A DNA stretch of 64,000 nucleotides from Anaerolineaceae bacterium UBA6073 (GCA_002436085.1 DIXT01000033.1:1-64000); one strand, 5' to 3'. Counted from the first letter of the stretch, positions 29,534 through 38,465 are shown. Notes: generated by a model from the letters alone, not told the origin. Made by a program: numbers and translations.

Positions 29534-30556
29534 ATGACTGAAAAACCAAAGAAGAAACTTGGACTCCTGCCCGGGGGCATATCCGGTTTAGTGACCGCCG
29601 GGATATTGACTTCTGCGGCTTGGATTTTATATAGCCGTCGGTATATTGACCATCACGCCAAGGTGCAAGGCGTGCTGGATGCGGAACAAGCTTTCTTTGA
29701 AGCCCCGACTGCCGGAAAATTGCGTTTCTTTGCGGACAAGCGCAGCAGCGGGCGTCCGCTTGTAATTTTGCACGGCATCCATGCCGCCGCTGGAGCGCAT
29801 GACATTGCCCCGATATTCAATGCGTTCCGCTCCCAGCGGCCGGTGTACGCGCTCGACCTGCCTGGGTTCGGCGGCTCCGAACGCAGCGACCGCCCTTACC
29901 GCCCGAGCATGTACCAGGCTGCGTTGACCGAGTTTATCCGCGGTCAACTGGGCGAGCCGGCTGATGTGGTTGCCCAGGGGCTTTCCGCGGAATTCGCGGC
30001 ACTGGCGGCGCAGGCGAACCCAGAGTGGATTCGTTCACTGGTGATGATTTCCCCGACCGGCTTTGAAATGCCCCGGGTTGGGAACCTGAGCGAAAAAATC
30101 GGGAAAACGAACCTAACGGACTTCCTTTACGCGCTGATGGCTGTACCCCTGTGGAGCCTGCCCCTGTTCGACATCCTTTCCAGCCGCCCGCGGCTCAGCT
30201 TGTATTACCGCAAACGCTTTGAGGCGGACGTGCCCGAAGAACTGGTCAGCATAGCGTATGCCAGCGCGCACCAGGCTGGGGCGCATTTCGCGTCGATTGT
30301 CTTCTCGAGCGGCAGATTGTCCGTACACGATGTGCGCGAAAAAGTGTACGATACTCTGACCCAACCTGTGCTGGTCGTTTATGACAGCGAACCTGACCGA
30401 AGTTTTGATATGCTGCTCTCCACTACCCGGGCTCACCCGAATTGGTCGGTCAAACGCATCCGCCAATCGCGCGGGATGCCCCATTTTGACCGCCCTGGTG
30501 AATTTTTCCATGTGCTGGAAGATTTTCTGAAGGCAAAGGACAAACGCCAGGGTTAA
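29534..30556 (+). CDS. Membrane-anchored alpha/beta hydrolase
   Basis: A 340-residue protein. One N-terminal hydrophobic segment (GGISGLVTAGILTSAAWILY near 14-33) precedes an alpha/beta hydrolase fold. The oxyanion strand is LVILHGIHAAAGAHDIAP near 75-92, and VYALDLPGFGGSERSDRPYR is near 105-124. The nucleophile elbow reads VVAQGLSAEFA, so the serine is present but the second glycine of G-x-S-x-G is replaced by Glu. A C-terminal His in GMPHFDRPGEF is at the catalytic position, and DSEPDRS before it could supply the acid. Substrate is unknown. It starts a four-gene rightward cluster with SH3-like, PP2C and response-regulator genes, spaced 36, 33 and 15 bases apart. Confidence 0.82.
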   Translation: MTEKPKKKLGLLPGGISGLVTAGILTSAAWILYSRRYIDHHAKVQGVLDAEQAFFEAPTAGKLRFFADKRSSGRPLVILHGIHAAAGAHDIAPIFNAFRSQRPVYALDLPGFGGSERSDRPYRPSMYQAALTEFIRGQLGEPADVVAQGLSAEFAALAAQANPEWIRSLVMISPTGFEMPRVGNLSEKIGKTNLTDFLYALMAVPLWSLPLFDILSSRPRLSLYYRKRFEADVPEELVSIAYASAHQAGAHFASIVFSSGRLSVHDVREKVYDTLTQPVLVVYDSEPDRSFDMLLSTTRAHPNWSVKRIRQSRGMPHFDRPGEFFHVLEDFLKAKDKRQG

Positions 30557-30592
30557 GCACGACGTTGGATTTACCCGTAAAGTGAGGTTTGT

Positions 30593-31096
30593 ATGGAAAC
30601 AAAGCCTTCACACTCCAGTATTCATCCGCTGACTGTATTAGCGGCAATCTTTTTAGCTGCGGCAATTTTAGGATTGGTCTATCTGCTGTTCCGCATGACC
30701 CGCCAGGAACCCGCCGCCGAGCAAGCTATCCCGACTGCCGCGTTGACCGTGATACCGGCCCCGACCCATACCCCCACGCTGGCGCCCACCCTGGAGCCTG
30801 CAGCGGCAACACAAACTGCAGCACCCCTGCTTCCGCCGGGAACTATCGGGGTGGGCACTTATGTGAAGGTGACCGGCACAGGCGGCGCGGGGCTGCGCAT
30901 GCGTGCGGAACCCGGCACCGACGCCGAAATTCATTTCATGGCGATGGATGAAGAAATCTTTCTGGTTATCGGCGGACCGGTGGAAAAGGACGGTTACGTC
31001 TGGTGGCAGCTCAAAGCTTCTTACGACGCTAACCGCACCGGATGGTCCGCGGAATCATTTCTGAACCTGGTGGAGACGGCCACCCCGACGCCATAA
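30593..31096 (+). CDS. Membrane-anchored SH3-like domain protein
   Basis: A 167-residue protein with one membrane helix (PLTVLAAIFLAAAILGLVYLLF near 12-33) and a Pro/Thr/Ala-rich linker of about 50 residues (PTHTPTLAPTLEPAAATQ). The C-terminal domain from about 83 reads IGVGTYVKVTGTGGAGLRMR, then AEPGTDAE and DGYVWWQLKA, ending GWSAESFLNL, which is the bacterial SH3 (SH3b) pattern used for binding cell wall or protein ligands. Both ends carry short Thr/Pro-rich tails (ETATPTP). It likely faces the outside of the cell. It lies between the alpha/beta hydrolase and the PP2C phosphatase. Confidence 0.75.
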   Translation: METKPSHSSIHPLTVLAAIFLAAAILGLVYLLFRMTRQEPAAEQAIPTAALTVIPAPTHTPTLAPTLEPAAATQTAAPLLPPGTIGVGTYVKVTGTGGAGLRMRAEPGTDAEIHFMAMDEEIFLVIGGPVEKDGYVWWQLKASYDANRTGWSAESFLNLVETATPTP

Positions 31097-31129
31097 GCGC
31101 ATGCGCGGCATAGGAAAGGAGCACATAGT

Positions 31130-31984
31130 TTGGCTGTATTTCAACGCAAGAAGGGCATAAAAAACAGTAAACAAGCGAACGAACGGGAAGCGGAAAGCAG
31201 CAATAGCTCCCGGTTGGTCATCATTGAGAGCCACGCGGAAGTATCCATCGGCAAGGTGCGCAAGCAAAACGAAGATACTATTTTTGCCATGCACACGCGC
31301 AGCCTGGGCCATGAATTGCAAGTTTCCTACGGGTTGTTCGTTGTCGCGGATGGAATGGGCGGACACGACAACGGTGAAGTGGCCAGCAGCACGGCGGTGG
31401 CGGCGGTGGTTAAGGTGGTCCAAGAGCAGCTTTTCGCGCGGATTCAACACAGCTCCAGCCTGCCGACAATGCAGGAGGTGGAAGACGCGTTGAAATCAGC
31501 GGCGCAATCCGCCCAGGAAGCAGTTTTGAGCGTGGTCCCTTGCGGGGGCACCACTTTGAGCGCGGCGCTGGTGATTAACAATATGCTCCATTTCGCGCAT
31601 GTGGGCGACAGCCGCATCTACCTGTACTCCCCGCAGGAGGGTCTGAAAACCCTGACCAAAGACCACACGGTCGTGCGTCGGCTGGTGGACCTGGGGCAAA
31701 TTTCGGCGGATGAAGCATCCAGCAACCCTTTGCGCAACCAGTTGTTTCGCGCGGTGGGGCAAGGCGAAGGCTTCAAAGTTGACCTCGGATTGCGGGAGCT
31801 GAGAGACCCCTGCACCTTGCTGCTGTGTTCGGACGGTCTGTGGGGCTTGGTGCCGGAAGAGACTCTGCTGAAGACGCTGGAAAAAGGGCAGTCCGCGCAA
31901 GTGAGCGCGCAAAGCCTGCTTAACGCAGCCAATAAAGCTGGCGGCAGCGATAATATCTCCGTGATTGTGGTTAAAATCTCCTGA
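31130..31984 (+). CDS. PP2C-type serine/threonine protein phosphatase
   Basis: A 284-residue metal-dependent phosphatase. Motifs in order are IGKVRKQNEDTIFAM near 41-55, FVVADGMGGHDNGEVAS near 72-88 (metal-binding Asp and Gly), GGTTLSAALV near 142-151, HVGDSRIYLYS near 161-171, TLLLCSDGLWGLVP near 227-240 and GGSDNISVIVV near 270-280. All the metal-ligand acids appear present. Such enzymes usually reverse Ser/Thr kinase signalling, but no kinase gene is in the window. The start codon is TTG at 31130, supported by AGGAAAGGAG eight bases upstream. The next gene, a response regulator, starts 15 bases after it. Confidence 0.93.
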   Translation: MAVFQRKKGIKNSKQANEREAESSNSSRLVIIESHAEVSIGKVRKQNEDTIFAMHTRSLGHELQVSYGLFVVADGMGGHDNGEVASSTAVAAVVKVVQEQLFARIQHSSSLPTMQEVEDALKSAAQSAQEAVLSVVPCGGTTLSAALVINNMLHFAHVGDSRIYLYSPQEGLKTLTKDHTVVRRLVDLGQISADEASSNPLRNQLFRAVGQGEGFKVDLGLRELRDPCTLLLCSDGLWGLVPEETLLKTLEKGQSAQVSAQSLLNAANKAGGSDNISVIVVKIS

Positions 31985-31999
31985 ACGAAAGGGAATTGA

Positions 32000-32734
32000 A
32001 TGGACGCGACACCCAGAAAAAACCGGATTTTGGTGGTAGATGATGAAAAGGGCTTGGTCAAGTTAATCCGTCTCAACCTTGAGCACGATGGTTTCGAGGT
32101 TTTTGAAGCGAATAACGGCGCGCAGGCGATGGACAGGCTGCGCGCGGTGCTGCCGGATCTGGTGCTGCTGGATGTGATGATGCCTGATTTGGACGGCTTT
32201 CAGGTGCTGCGCATGATTCGCGAGGTCGGCAGCACACCCGTGATCATGCTTACCGCCAAGGGAGAGGAAAACGACAAGGTGCGGGGCCTGGAATTGGGCG
32301 CGGATGATTACGTCACAAAGCCTTTCAGCCCGCGGGAACTGACCAGCCGCATCCGCGCTGTGCTGCGCAGAGGCAGCTTTTCGGACCAGACCGATACCGG
32401 TAAAATCGACGTGGACGGACGCCTGCAGATTGACTTTGACCGGCACGAGGTATGGGTAGACGGCGAGCTGGTGCAGCTGCGCCCGACCGAATACCGGCTG
32501 CTTTACCACCTCGTGAAAAATGCCGGGTGGGTGCTCACGCACGATCAGATCCTGAGCAAGGTGTGGGGCTACGAATATGAGGACGAACCCCATTACGTGC
32601 GGCTGTACATCAACTACCTGCGCAAGAAAATTGAAAAGGACCCTGCCAATCCGCGCTACATCCTGACGGAAAGGGGCGTTGGGTACCGTTTTGTGGATTA
32701 CAGGCGCGAGAATCTGGCGGAGAAAGCGGATTGA
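32000..32734 (+). CDS. OmpR/PhoB-family response regulator
   Basis: A 244-residue two-component regulator. The receiver domain (about 8-125) has the acidic pair VVDDEKG near 12-18, the phosphoacceptor Asp in LVLLDVMMPDLDG near 51-63, Thr in VIMLTAKGE and Lys in DDYVTKPFSP near 98-107. The C-terminal winged helix (about 140-235) reads LRPTEYRLLYHLVKNAG and ends HYVRLYINYLRKKIEKDP, then YILTERGVGYRFV. It is a DNA-binding regulator, but no histidine kinase lies beside it, so it is an orphan here. Coexpression with the PP2C phosphatase suggests it may be controlled by Ser/Thr phosphorylation; that is inference. Confidence 0.94.
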   Translation: MDATPRKNRILVVDDEKGLVKLIRLNLEHDGFEVFEANNGAQAMDRLRAVLPDLVLLDVMMPDLDGFQVLRMIREVGSTPVIMLTAKGEENDKVRGLELGADDYVTKPFSPRELTSRIRAVLRRGSFSDQTDTGKIDVDGRLQIDFDRHEVWVDGELVQLRPTEYRLLYHLVKNAGWVLTHDQILSKVWGYEYEDEPHYVRLYINYLRKKIEKDPANPRYILTERGVGYRFVDYRRENLAEKAD

Positions 32735-34124
32735 GCGCAGGCTGCACAGCAGTCTCCTTCAAGATTTCATAAGCCTTGGAATTTGTATTAAGTAAAAAGT
32801 TGACTTCCGCAAGACGAAGGCTTATGCCGCTCAGTACTGAAGTACAAGCTGAGATGCTCCCCCGCCTTGTATTTACTACGTAACGAGTCTTGCTGCTATG
32901 ATATACGTTTCCCTGCGGTCACTGCGAGACCCTTTACCATCAATCACAGATGTGTCACCATTAGTGCTGATTGGCAAAGGGACGTGGCAGTCTGCCTTTC
33001 AGAAGCCTTGGAGAATCTTCTAAACAGGATAAACCTGCATCTCCACAACCACAGGGGTGATTAGGCATTTCCCGAGGACATATCCGAGGTGTAAACACAG
33101 ATTGCCGCGCCTCCTTCTCGCAGCTTCAGCTTTTGCGTGATACCTGCAGCGGGGGCTCGCAAAGACCAATCCTTCGTCTTCGCGAGGGACGAAGCGATCT
33201 CCCTGTTTGAATCCTCCAGCCTCTTTGTTCACCACAAGATTTACGGGCAGATTGCCGCGCTTCGCTCGCAACGACAAAACGCGCGTCACCGCGAGGAGCG
33301 CAGCGACGTGGCGACCTGCCCTTCAATCCTTCTCCTAGTGGTCAAAAAGGCAGATTGCCGCGCTTCGCTCGCAAAGACGAAGCGCGCGTCACCGCGAGGA
33401 GCGCAGCGACGTGGCGATCTGCCCTTGAATCTTTCTCGTGATGGTCAAAAAGGCAGATTGCCGCGCTTTCGCTCGCAAAGACCAATCCTTCGTCTTCGCG
33501 AGGGACGAAGCGGTCTCCCTGTTTGAATCCTCCAGCCTCTTTGTTCACCACAAGATTTACAGGCAGATTGCCACGCTTCGCTCGCAAAGACCAATCCTTC
33601 GTCTTCGCGAGGAGCGCAGCGACGTGGCGATCTGCCCTTGAATCTTTCTCGTGATGGTCAAAAAGGCAGATTGCCGCGCTTCGCTCGCAACGACGAAGCG
33701 CGCGTCACCGCGAGGAATGAAGCGACATGGCGACCTGCCCTTGAATCTTTCTCGTGATGGTCAAAAAGGCAGATTGCCGCGCTTCGCTCGCAAAGACCAA
33801 TCCTTCGTCTTCGCGAGGAGCGCAACGACGAAGCGCGCGTCTTCGCGAGGAACGAAGCGGTCTCCCTGCTATTCAACACGTAGATTATGCAAAAAGATGT
33901 TTCTCCATGCCGCGCGCCCTTCTCGCAGCTTCAGTTTTTTCGCGATACCTGCAGCGGGGGCTCGCAACGATGATCCGATTCTGGTCATTACCGCGATTAA
34001 TTTAGATATTCGTCCATGGTAAGCATAAAACCTATGTATAATAAGGTTATTCACGCAGGTACTGTGTTTATCCACATGATTTTTTCGCGCACTCGTGTCT
34101 GATTCTTTCTCAGGAGAGGCTGCT
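32735..34124. repeat. Repeat array C with one family-D element
   Basis: The gap before ppk2 begins with about 170 bases without recognisable content. Family-D repeat material follows at about 32915-33000 (TGCGAGACCCTTTACCAT, then GGGACGTGGCAGTCTGCC), shared with the 56.6-57.6 kb region. From about 33100 to 33980 runs array C, with units of roughly 105 bp such as CGAGGAGCGCAGCGACGTGG paired with GGCAGATTGCCGCGCTTCGC; at least five copies of the second half are present (near 33250, 33350, 33455, 33665 and 33770). These face each other as inverted REP ends. No gene is supported. Confidence 0.78.
34037..34042 (+). promoter_or_regulatory. Candidate -10 of the ppk2 gene
   Basis: TATAAT about 83 bases upstream of ATG 34125. 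No good -35 is present. Confidence 0.35.
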
Positions 34125-35024
34125 ATGGCAAAAAACAATGGGAAATCAGAGGAAAAGGGGAAGGATAAAAAAACCGGGAAGGTGAAAGAGGAGCCAAAAC
34201 CCCCTCAAGCCCCCGAAGCTTCCAAAACGCAGGTCAAACTTTCCACAAAAGAGTACGAAAAGGAACTTGAAAAACTGCAGGTTGAATTGGTCAAGATGCA
34301 GGGCTGGATCAAGGAAAAAGGGCTCAAGGTGGTGGTTCTATTCGAAGGGCGCGACGCGGCAGGTAAGGGCGGCACCATCAAGCGCATCACCGAGAAACTG
34401 AACCCCCGCATTGTGCGCATCGTCGCGTTGTCAACCCCAACAGAGCGTGAGAAATCGCAGTGGTATTTTCAGCGCTATGTGCAGCACCTGCCGGCGGCTG
34501 GAGAGATGGTGCTTTTTGACCGCAGCTGGTATAACCGGGCCGGCGTGGAACGCGTGATGGGCTTTTGCACCGAAGAAGAGGTGCGGGAATTCTTCCGCTC
34601 GGTACCTGAGTTTGAGAACATGCTCATCCGTTCGGGTATCATCCTGGTCAAGTACTGGTTCTCCGTGAGCAACGAGGAGCAGGAACGGCGCTTCCAGGCG
34701 CGCATCAACGATATTACCCGGCGCTGGAAGCTGAGCCCGATGGATTTGGCTTCCCGCACCAAATGGGTGGAATACTCAAAAGCCAAAGACGAAATGTTCC
34801 GCTACACGGATACTAAGCTTTCGCCCTGGTACGTGGTCAATTCGGACAATAAAGAGCTGGCTCGTCTGAGCTGCATCAGCCACCTGCTGACGAAGGTCCC
34901 TTATGAGGACCTGACTCCGGAACCAATTGTGTTGCCCCCGCGGCAGGCGGACGATAATTATGTGCGCCCGCCCATGAGCACGCAAACCTTTGTGCCGGAA
35001 TATAAGCTGACGGAAAAAGAGTAG
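34125..35024 (+). CDS. ppk2: Polyphosphate kinase 2 family protein
   Basis: A 299-residue PPK2, which uses polyphosphate to phosphorylate ADP, GDP or AMP (class I-like by size and motifs). The first 45 residues are a low-complexity Lys/Glu tail. The P-loop kinase core has VVVLFEGRDAAGKGGTIKRI near 67-86 (Walker A) and VLFDRSWYNRAGVERVMGF near 127-145 (Walker B and lid start), with Arg/Lys lid residues in RRWKLSPMDLASRTKWVEY near 202-220. ATG 34125 has AGGAGAGG six bases upstream; an upstream in-frame start at 34095 lies in repeat DNA. Polyphosphate-based nucleotide regeneration is typical of anaerobes that store polyphosphate. The direction of phosphorylation cannot be told. Confidence 0.92.
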   Translation: MAKNNGKSEEKGKDKKTGKVKEEPKPPQAPEASKTQVKLSTKEYEKELEKLQVELVKMQGWIKEKGLKVVVLFEGRDAAGKGGTIKRITEKLNPRIVRIVALSTPTEREKSQWYFQRYVQHLPAAGEMVLFDRSWYNRAGVERVMGFCTEEEVREFFRSVPEFENMLIRSGIILVKYWFSVSNEEQERRFQARINDITRRWKLSPMDLASRTKWVEYSKAKDEMFRYTDTKLSPWYVVNSDNKELARLSCISHLLTKVPYEDLTPEPIVLPPRQADDNYVRPPMSTQTFVPEYKLTEKE

Positions 35025-35026
35025 GC

Positions 35027-35854
35027 TTAACCCGCCGCTGGAAGGCTCACTCCGGGCTTGCTTGTGAGTCTAAATAAGACGGCCGCGTTCGCCGTGGTAA
35101 TTTCGCCTAATTCAGCGCTGCTGCTGCCATGCAGCGCCGCAATTATTTCCGCGATGAGGGGAATATAGGCGGGTTCGTTGCGTTTGCCTCTGTGGGGGTG
35201 CGGGGTCAGGAAGGGCGCATCCGTTTCCAGCAGGATCCTTTCGAGGGGCAATTGCTTCACGACCCCGCGCCGCTCCTGCGCGTTCTGATAGGTGACGGGT
35301 CCGCCAATGCCAAAGTAAAAGCCAATCTCTGCCAAAGCCAGGGCTTGCTCCGCGCTGCCGCTGTAGGCGTGCATCACCCCGGGCTGTAGTTTGAGCGGGC
35401 TCGAGGCAGGCAGCGCGCTTTGCCAGTCGCGCAGGATTGGGACCAGGTCCTGCGAGGCATCCCGGTCGTGAATGATGACCGGCAGCGCCAGGCGGGCGGC
35501 CAGTTCCAACTGCCAGAGGAAAGCGCGGCGCTGCTGCTCCGGCGGGCTGTAATCCCGGTAGTAATCAAGACCAATTTCACCAATGGCGACGACGCCAGGC
35601 GCGGCAGCCAGTTCTTCCAGGCGGGCAATATGCTCCAGTTCGCAGTTGGCGCTGTAGTTCGGGTGGATGCCGAGCGCCGCGTAGATGTATCCGGGGTAGT
35701 CCTCAGTTAACTTCAGCACAGCCCCGGCGGAGGGAAGGTCCACACCAGGGTTAACGATGAAGGCTAGGCCGGCCTGCCGGGCGCGCAGGATGACCTCCGG
35801 CCGGTCAGCGTCGTAGGAGTCAAAATCGAGGTGGCAGTGCGTATCGGTGAACAT
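35027..35854 (-). CDS. tatD: TatD family metal-dependent hydrolase
   Basis: A 275-residue TIM-barrel metallohydrolase with 3'-5' DNA exonuclease or related nuclease activity in characterised members. Metal ligands visible are H6 and H8 in DTHCHLD, Glu in AIGEIGLDYYRD near 95-106, His in LPVIIHDRDA near 130-139, His in GVMHAYSGS near 164-172 and Asp in ILLETDAPFL near 212-221. Length fits the family (about 255-280). It converges with ppk2, with stop codons two bases apart, and I see no terminator between them. Confidence 0.94.
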   Translation of the reverse strand: MFTDTHCHLDFDSYDADRPEVILRARQAGLAFIVNPGVDLPSAGAVLKLTEDYPGYIYAALGIHPNYSANCELEHIARLEELAAAPGVVAIGEIGLDYYRDYSPPEQQRRAFLWQLELAARLALPVIIHDRDASQDLVPILRDWQSALPASSPLKLQPGVMHAYSGSAEQALALAEIGFYFGIGGPVTYQNAQERRGVVKQLPLERILLETDAPFLTPHPHRGKRNEPAYIPLIAEIIAALHGSSSAELGEITTANAAVLFRLTSKPGVSLPAAG

Positions 35855-36102
35855 AAGCTTTGCTTTCGGCTGAAATTATACCCTCTTGCGCGGGAAATCC
35901 TTTCCTGAATGACCGGGGGAGCGTTGTTTTCCGTGCGCAGCTGAAACTTGTTCAAGAGACGCGCCAGAGCCCGTCCAACCGCCAGCGCGCGTCAAGTGTG
36001 TTATTATTTGAAAGTTAAATTCAATCTGAGGTCAGCCCGCGCGTTGTTTGAGAAGAAGGCATTCAATCAGCCAGCGCGGAACGACTTCTTACGAGGATGG
36101 TC

Positions 36103-36369
36103 ATGATTCTTTCAGTTCTCTTGTACGGCTTCCTGTTTGCCACGCTGATGGCAGCCCTATTTCACCTCTGGCGCGACGGCGGCCTGGGCAAATTAATTCT
36201 GTATTTGCTTGCCAGTTGGGCTGGCTTCTGGTTGGGGCACCTGGCAGCGAACGGGTTGGGCATTCATATCCTGGATATCGGCGAACTCCATCTTGGCCCC
36301 GCGCTGCTGGGCTCCCTGATTTTTCTCTTCCTCGCGCATTGGTTCAGTCAGATTGGTAAGCCGGCATGA
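36103..36369 (+). CDS. Small membrane protein upstream of trmI
   Basis: An 88-residue, very hydrophobic protein with three probable membrane segments: MILSVLLYGFLFATLMAALF, then LILYLLASWAGFWLGHLAA, then LGPALLGSLIFLFLAHWF. I do not recognise the family. ATG 36103 is preferred because GAGG at 36093-36096 lies six bases upstream; the ATG at 36097 abuts that site. Its stop overlaps the trmI start by four bases (ATGA), so it is translationally coupled to the tRNA methyltransferase, but that does not reveal its role. Confidence 0.7.
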   Translation: MILSVLLYGFLFATLMAALFHLWRDGGLGKLILYLLASWAGFWLGHLAANGLGIHILDIGELHLGPALLGSLIFLFLAHWFSQIGKPA

Positions 36370-37181
36370 GCCCTCTCGCCCAGGATGGGGACCTGGTCCA
36401 GCTGCAGGGCAGCGGCTATAAAAGCCACATCTTGCGCCTGAAAGCCGGCGAGGTGCTGCAGACCCACCGCGGCGTCATCCGGCACGACGCTGTTATCGGT
36501 CAGCCCTGGGGGGCTCGTCTGGAATCGCACACCGGCAGCCCATTTTATCTTTTTCAGCCCGGTCTGGCGGATCTCATCCGCGAAACGAAGCGTACCACCC
36601 AGATTCTCTACCCGAAAGACATCGGTTACATTTTGCTTGTGATGGGCGTGGGCCCGGGTAAGCGCGTCCTGGAAGCGGGGACGGGCTCCGGTGGGCTTAC
36701 CACCGCGTTTGCCTATATGGTGGGTGACGCAGGCAAGGTTGTGTCTTACGAACGGAAACCGGAAGTCCAGGCACTCGCGCGCGCCAATCTGAGCCGCCTT
36801 GGGTTTGAGAACCGGGTAGACTTTAAATTGGGTGATGCGGAAGACGGTTTCACGGAGCGCGACGTGGACGCATTATTTCTGGATTTGCCAAATCCGTATG
36901 ATTATATTGGTCAAGCGAAAGCCAGCCTGAAAAGCGGCGGCTATCTGGGCATCCTCGTACCGACCGTCAACCAGGTTTCCCGCTGCCTGCAGGCCCTAAA
37001 GCTTCAGCAATTCGCCTTTGTGGAGGTCTGTGAAATACTGCTGCGCTTCTTCAAAACTGATTGGGACAGGCTGCGCCCGGTGGACCGAATGGTTGCGCAC
37101 ACCGGTTATCTGATTTTCGGCCGCTCGGTCTTTGAAAGCAGCGATGAGCTCTTTGATGGTGAGGTCAGCGAGCTGGCGTGA
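36366..37181 (+). CDS. trmI: tRNA (adenine-N1)-methyltransferase, m1A58
   Basis: A 271-residue SAM-dependent methyltransferase of the TrmI/GCD14 family that makes 1-methyladenosine at position 58 of tRNA. An N-terminal beta domain (about 1-75) precedes the Rossmann fold. The SAM motif is VLEAGTGSGGLTTAFAYMVG near 101-120, VVSYERKPE follows near 125-133, and the motif IV equivalent is ALFLDLPNPYDY near 162-173. The N-terminal sequence HILRLKAGEVLQTHRGVIRH is typical. It overlaps its upstream membrane gene (ATGA) and its downstream NUDIX gene (GTGA), forming a three-gene coupled operon. Confidence 0.93.
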   Translation: MSPLAQDGDLVQLQGSGYKSHILRLKAGEVLQTHRGVIRHDAVIGQPWGARLESHTGSPFYLFQPGLADLIRETKRTTQILYPKDIGYILLVMGVGPGKRVLEAGTGSGGLTTAFAYMVGDAGKVVSYERKPEVQALARANLSRLGFENRVDFKLGDAEDGFTERDVDALFLDLPNPYDYIGQAKASLKSGGYLGILVPTVNQVSRCLQALKLQQFAFVEVCEILLRFFKTDWDRLRPVDRMVAHTGYLIFGRSVFESSDELFDGEVSELA

Positions 37182-37777
37182 AAGAATTCCTGATCGAACC
37201 GGATGCGCTGGCGCGCAAGCTGGCCGCTCTACGGGACCAACCGCGCGCAGAATATGAAGCTGACGGCAGCTTTGACCCCAAGGATTACAAACCTGCCGCG
37301 GTGTTGGTACCTTTGCTCTGGTATGAGGGGGAATGGCACCTGCTCTTCACACGCAGAAGCGGCAGCCTCTTGAACCACAGCGGGCAGGTCTCATTTCCGG
37401 GTGGGAGCTGGGACGTGGAAGATGAGGGCCTGATTGCTACTGCGCTGCGCGAAGCCTGGGAAGAAACCGGCTTGCGCCCGGAGGACGTGCGCGTTTTGGG
37501 CGATATGTCCGCGATTGGCATCACCACGCATTTCCTGGTCACCCCGGTGGTCGGCATCATTCCGTGGCCCTATCCTTTGCGCCTGGAAGAAGCCGAGGTC
37601 GCGCGGGCGTTTATCGTACCGCTCAGTTGGCTGGCAGACCCGGTCAATTTTTTTACCAGCACGCGCATCTTTGAGGGTAAGACCTACGAGATTATCTACT
37701 ACCAGCTGTACGATGGTGAAAAAATCTGGGGAGCCACGGCGCGGATCACTCAGGAATTCCTAAAGATGATTAATTGA
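37178..37777 (+). CDS. NUDIX hydrolase, CoA pyrophosphatase-like
   Basis: A 199-residue NUDIX protein. It shows the UPF0035 signature of CoA pyrophosphatases: LLNHSGQVSFPGGSWDVEDE directly before the NUDIX helix, ALREAWEETGL (near 89-99). The REUxEExGU core is intact. One extra residue sits between the glycines and the first Glu compared with the standard G-x5-E spacing. The predicted job is cleavage of CoA or acyl-CoA to phosphopantetheine and 3',5'-ADP, but the substrate is inferred. GTG 37178 overlaps the trmI stop. A strong hairpin follows the stop. Confidence 0.85.
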   Translation: MKEFLIEPDALARKLAALRDQPRAEYEADGSFDPKDYKPAAVLVPLLWYEGEWHLLFTRRSGSLLNHSGQVSFPGGSWDVEDEGLIATALREAWEETGLRPEDVRVLGDMSAIGITTHFLVTPVVGIIPWPYPLRLEEAEVARAFIVPLSWLADPVNFFTSTRIFEGKTYEIIYYQLYDGEKIWGATARITQEFLKMIN

Positions 37778-37804
37778 ACAAGGCTGCCAAAAGGCAGCCT
37801 TGTT
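37777..37804. terminator. Hairpin between convergent NUDIX and L25 genes
   Basis: A perfect 12-bp stem, AACAAGGCTGCC / GGCAGCCTTGTT, with an AAAA loop. T-runs are weak on both strands, but the position between two converging stops makes a shared terminator likely. Confidence 0.7.
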
Positions 37805-37829
37805 GAGAGTTAATGCTGGCAGCTGAGAA

Positions 37830-38465
37830 TTACTCAGCTTCTTCCTTCTTACCTTTTTCAACCACTTCCGGCTCTTCCACCGCTTCGGCTTCAGCAGCAG
37901 CCTTTTCCTGGGCGTAGCTGACAGAAACGATAACCTCTTCGGGGTCGGTCAGAATTGTGATCTTGTCGCCGAGTTTAAGGTCGGCAACTGTAATGCTGTC
38001 ATCCACGCTTTGCAGGCCGCTGATGTCCACTTCAATCTTCGCAGGGAGGTCTTGCGGCAGACATTCAACTTCCAGCTCATAAAGATTGTGGAGGATGACC
38101 ACATCCGCGAGCTTGGAGACCGGAGCTTCGCCGACAAGACTGATCGCGATGGAGGTGCGCAGGGTCTCGGTCAGGGAGACTGCCAGGAAGTCCACGTGAA
38201 TGAGACGTCCATAGATTGGATCGCGCTGGCGGTCGCGCACGATGACTGCGTGGGGAGTGCCCTCGACGTCGATGGTAATCAGGCTGGAGGAGCTTAGTTT
38301 GCTCAGTTTAAGCGAAACTTCGTGCGCGTTCATCTGGATCGGGAAAGCTTCCAGGTGGCGGCCGTAAATGACGCCCGGGAGATAGCCGGCGCGGCGCAGG
38401 GCTTTGACCTGCTTGCCCTTGACAGTCCGATTTTCTGCTTTCATGATTAGTTCTTCTTGTGCCAT
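37830..38465 (-). CDS. rplY: 50S ribosomal protein L25, CTC type
   Basis: A 211-residue L25 of the long (CTC) type that binds 5S rRNA. The N-terminal L25 domain (about 8-100) reads KAENRTVKGKQVKALRRAGY, then LPGVIYGRHLEAFPIQM, and DRQRDPIYGRLIHVDFLAVS near 78-97. The C-terminal TL5 domain (about 101-190) has VVILHNLYELEVECLPQDLP and IEVDISGLQSVDDSITVADL. The tail after 190 is acidic, Glu/Ala/Lys-rich. AAGGAA upstream supports ATG 38465. It is monocistronic. Confidence 0.95.
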   Translation of the reverse strand: MAQEELIMKAENRTVKGKQVKALRRAGYLPGVIYGRHLEAFPIQMNAHEVSLKLSKLSSSSLITIDVEGTPHAVIVRDRQRDPIYGRLIHVDFLAVSLTETLRTSIAISLVGEAPVSKLADVVILHNLYELEVECLPQDLPAKIEVDISGLQSVDDSITVADLKLGDKITILTDPEEVIVSVSYAQEKAAAEAEAVEEPEVVEKGKKEEAE

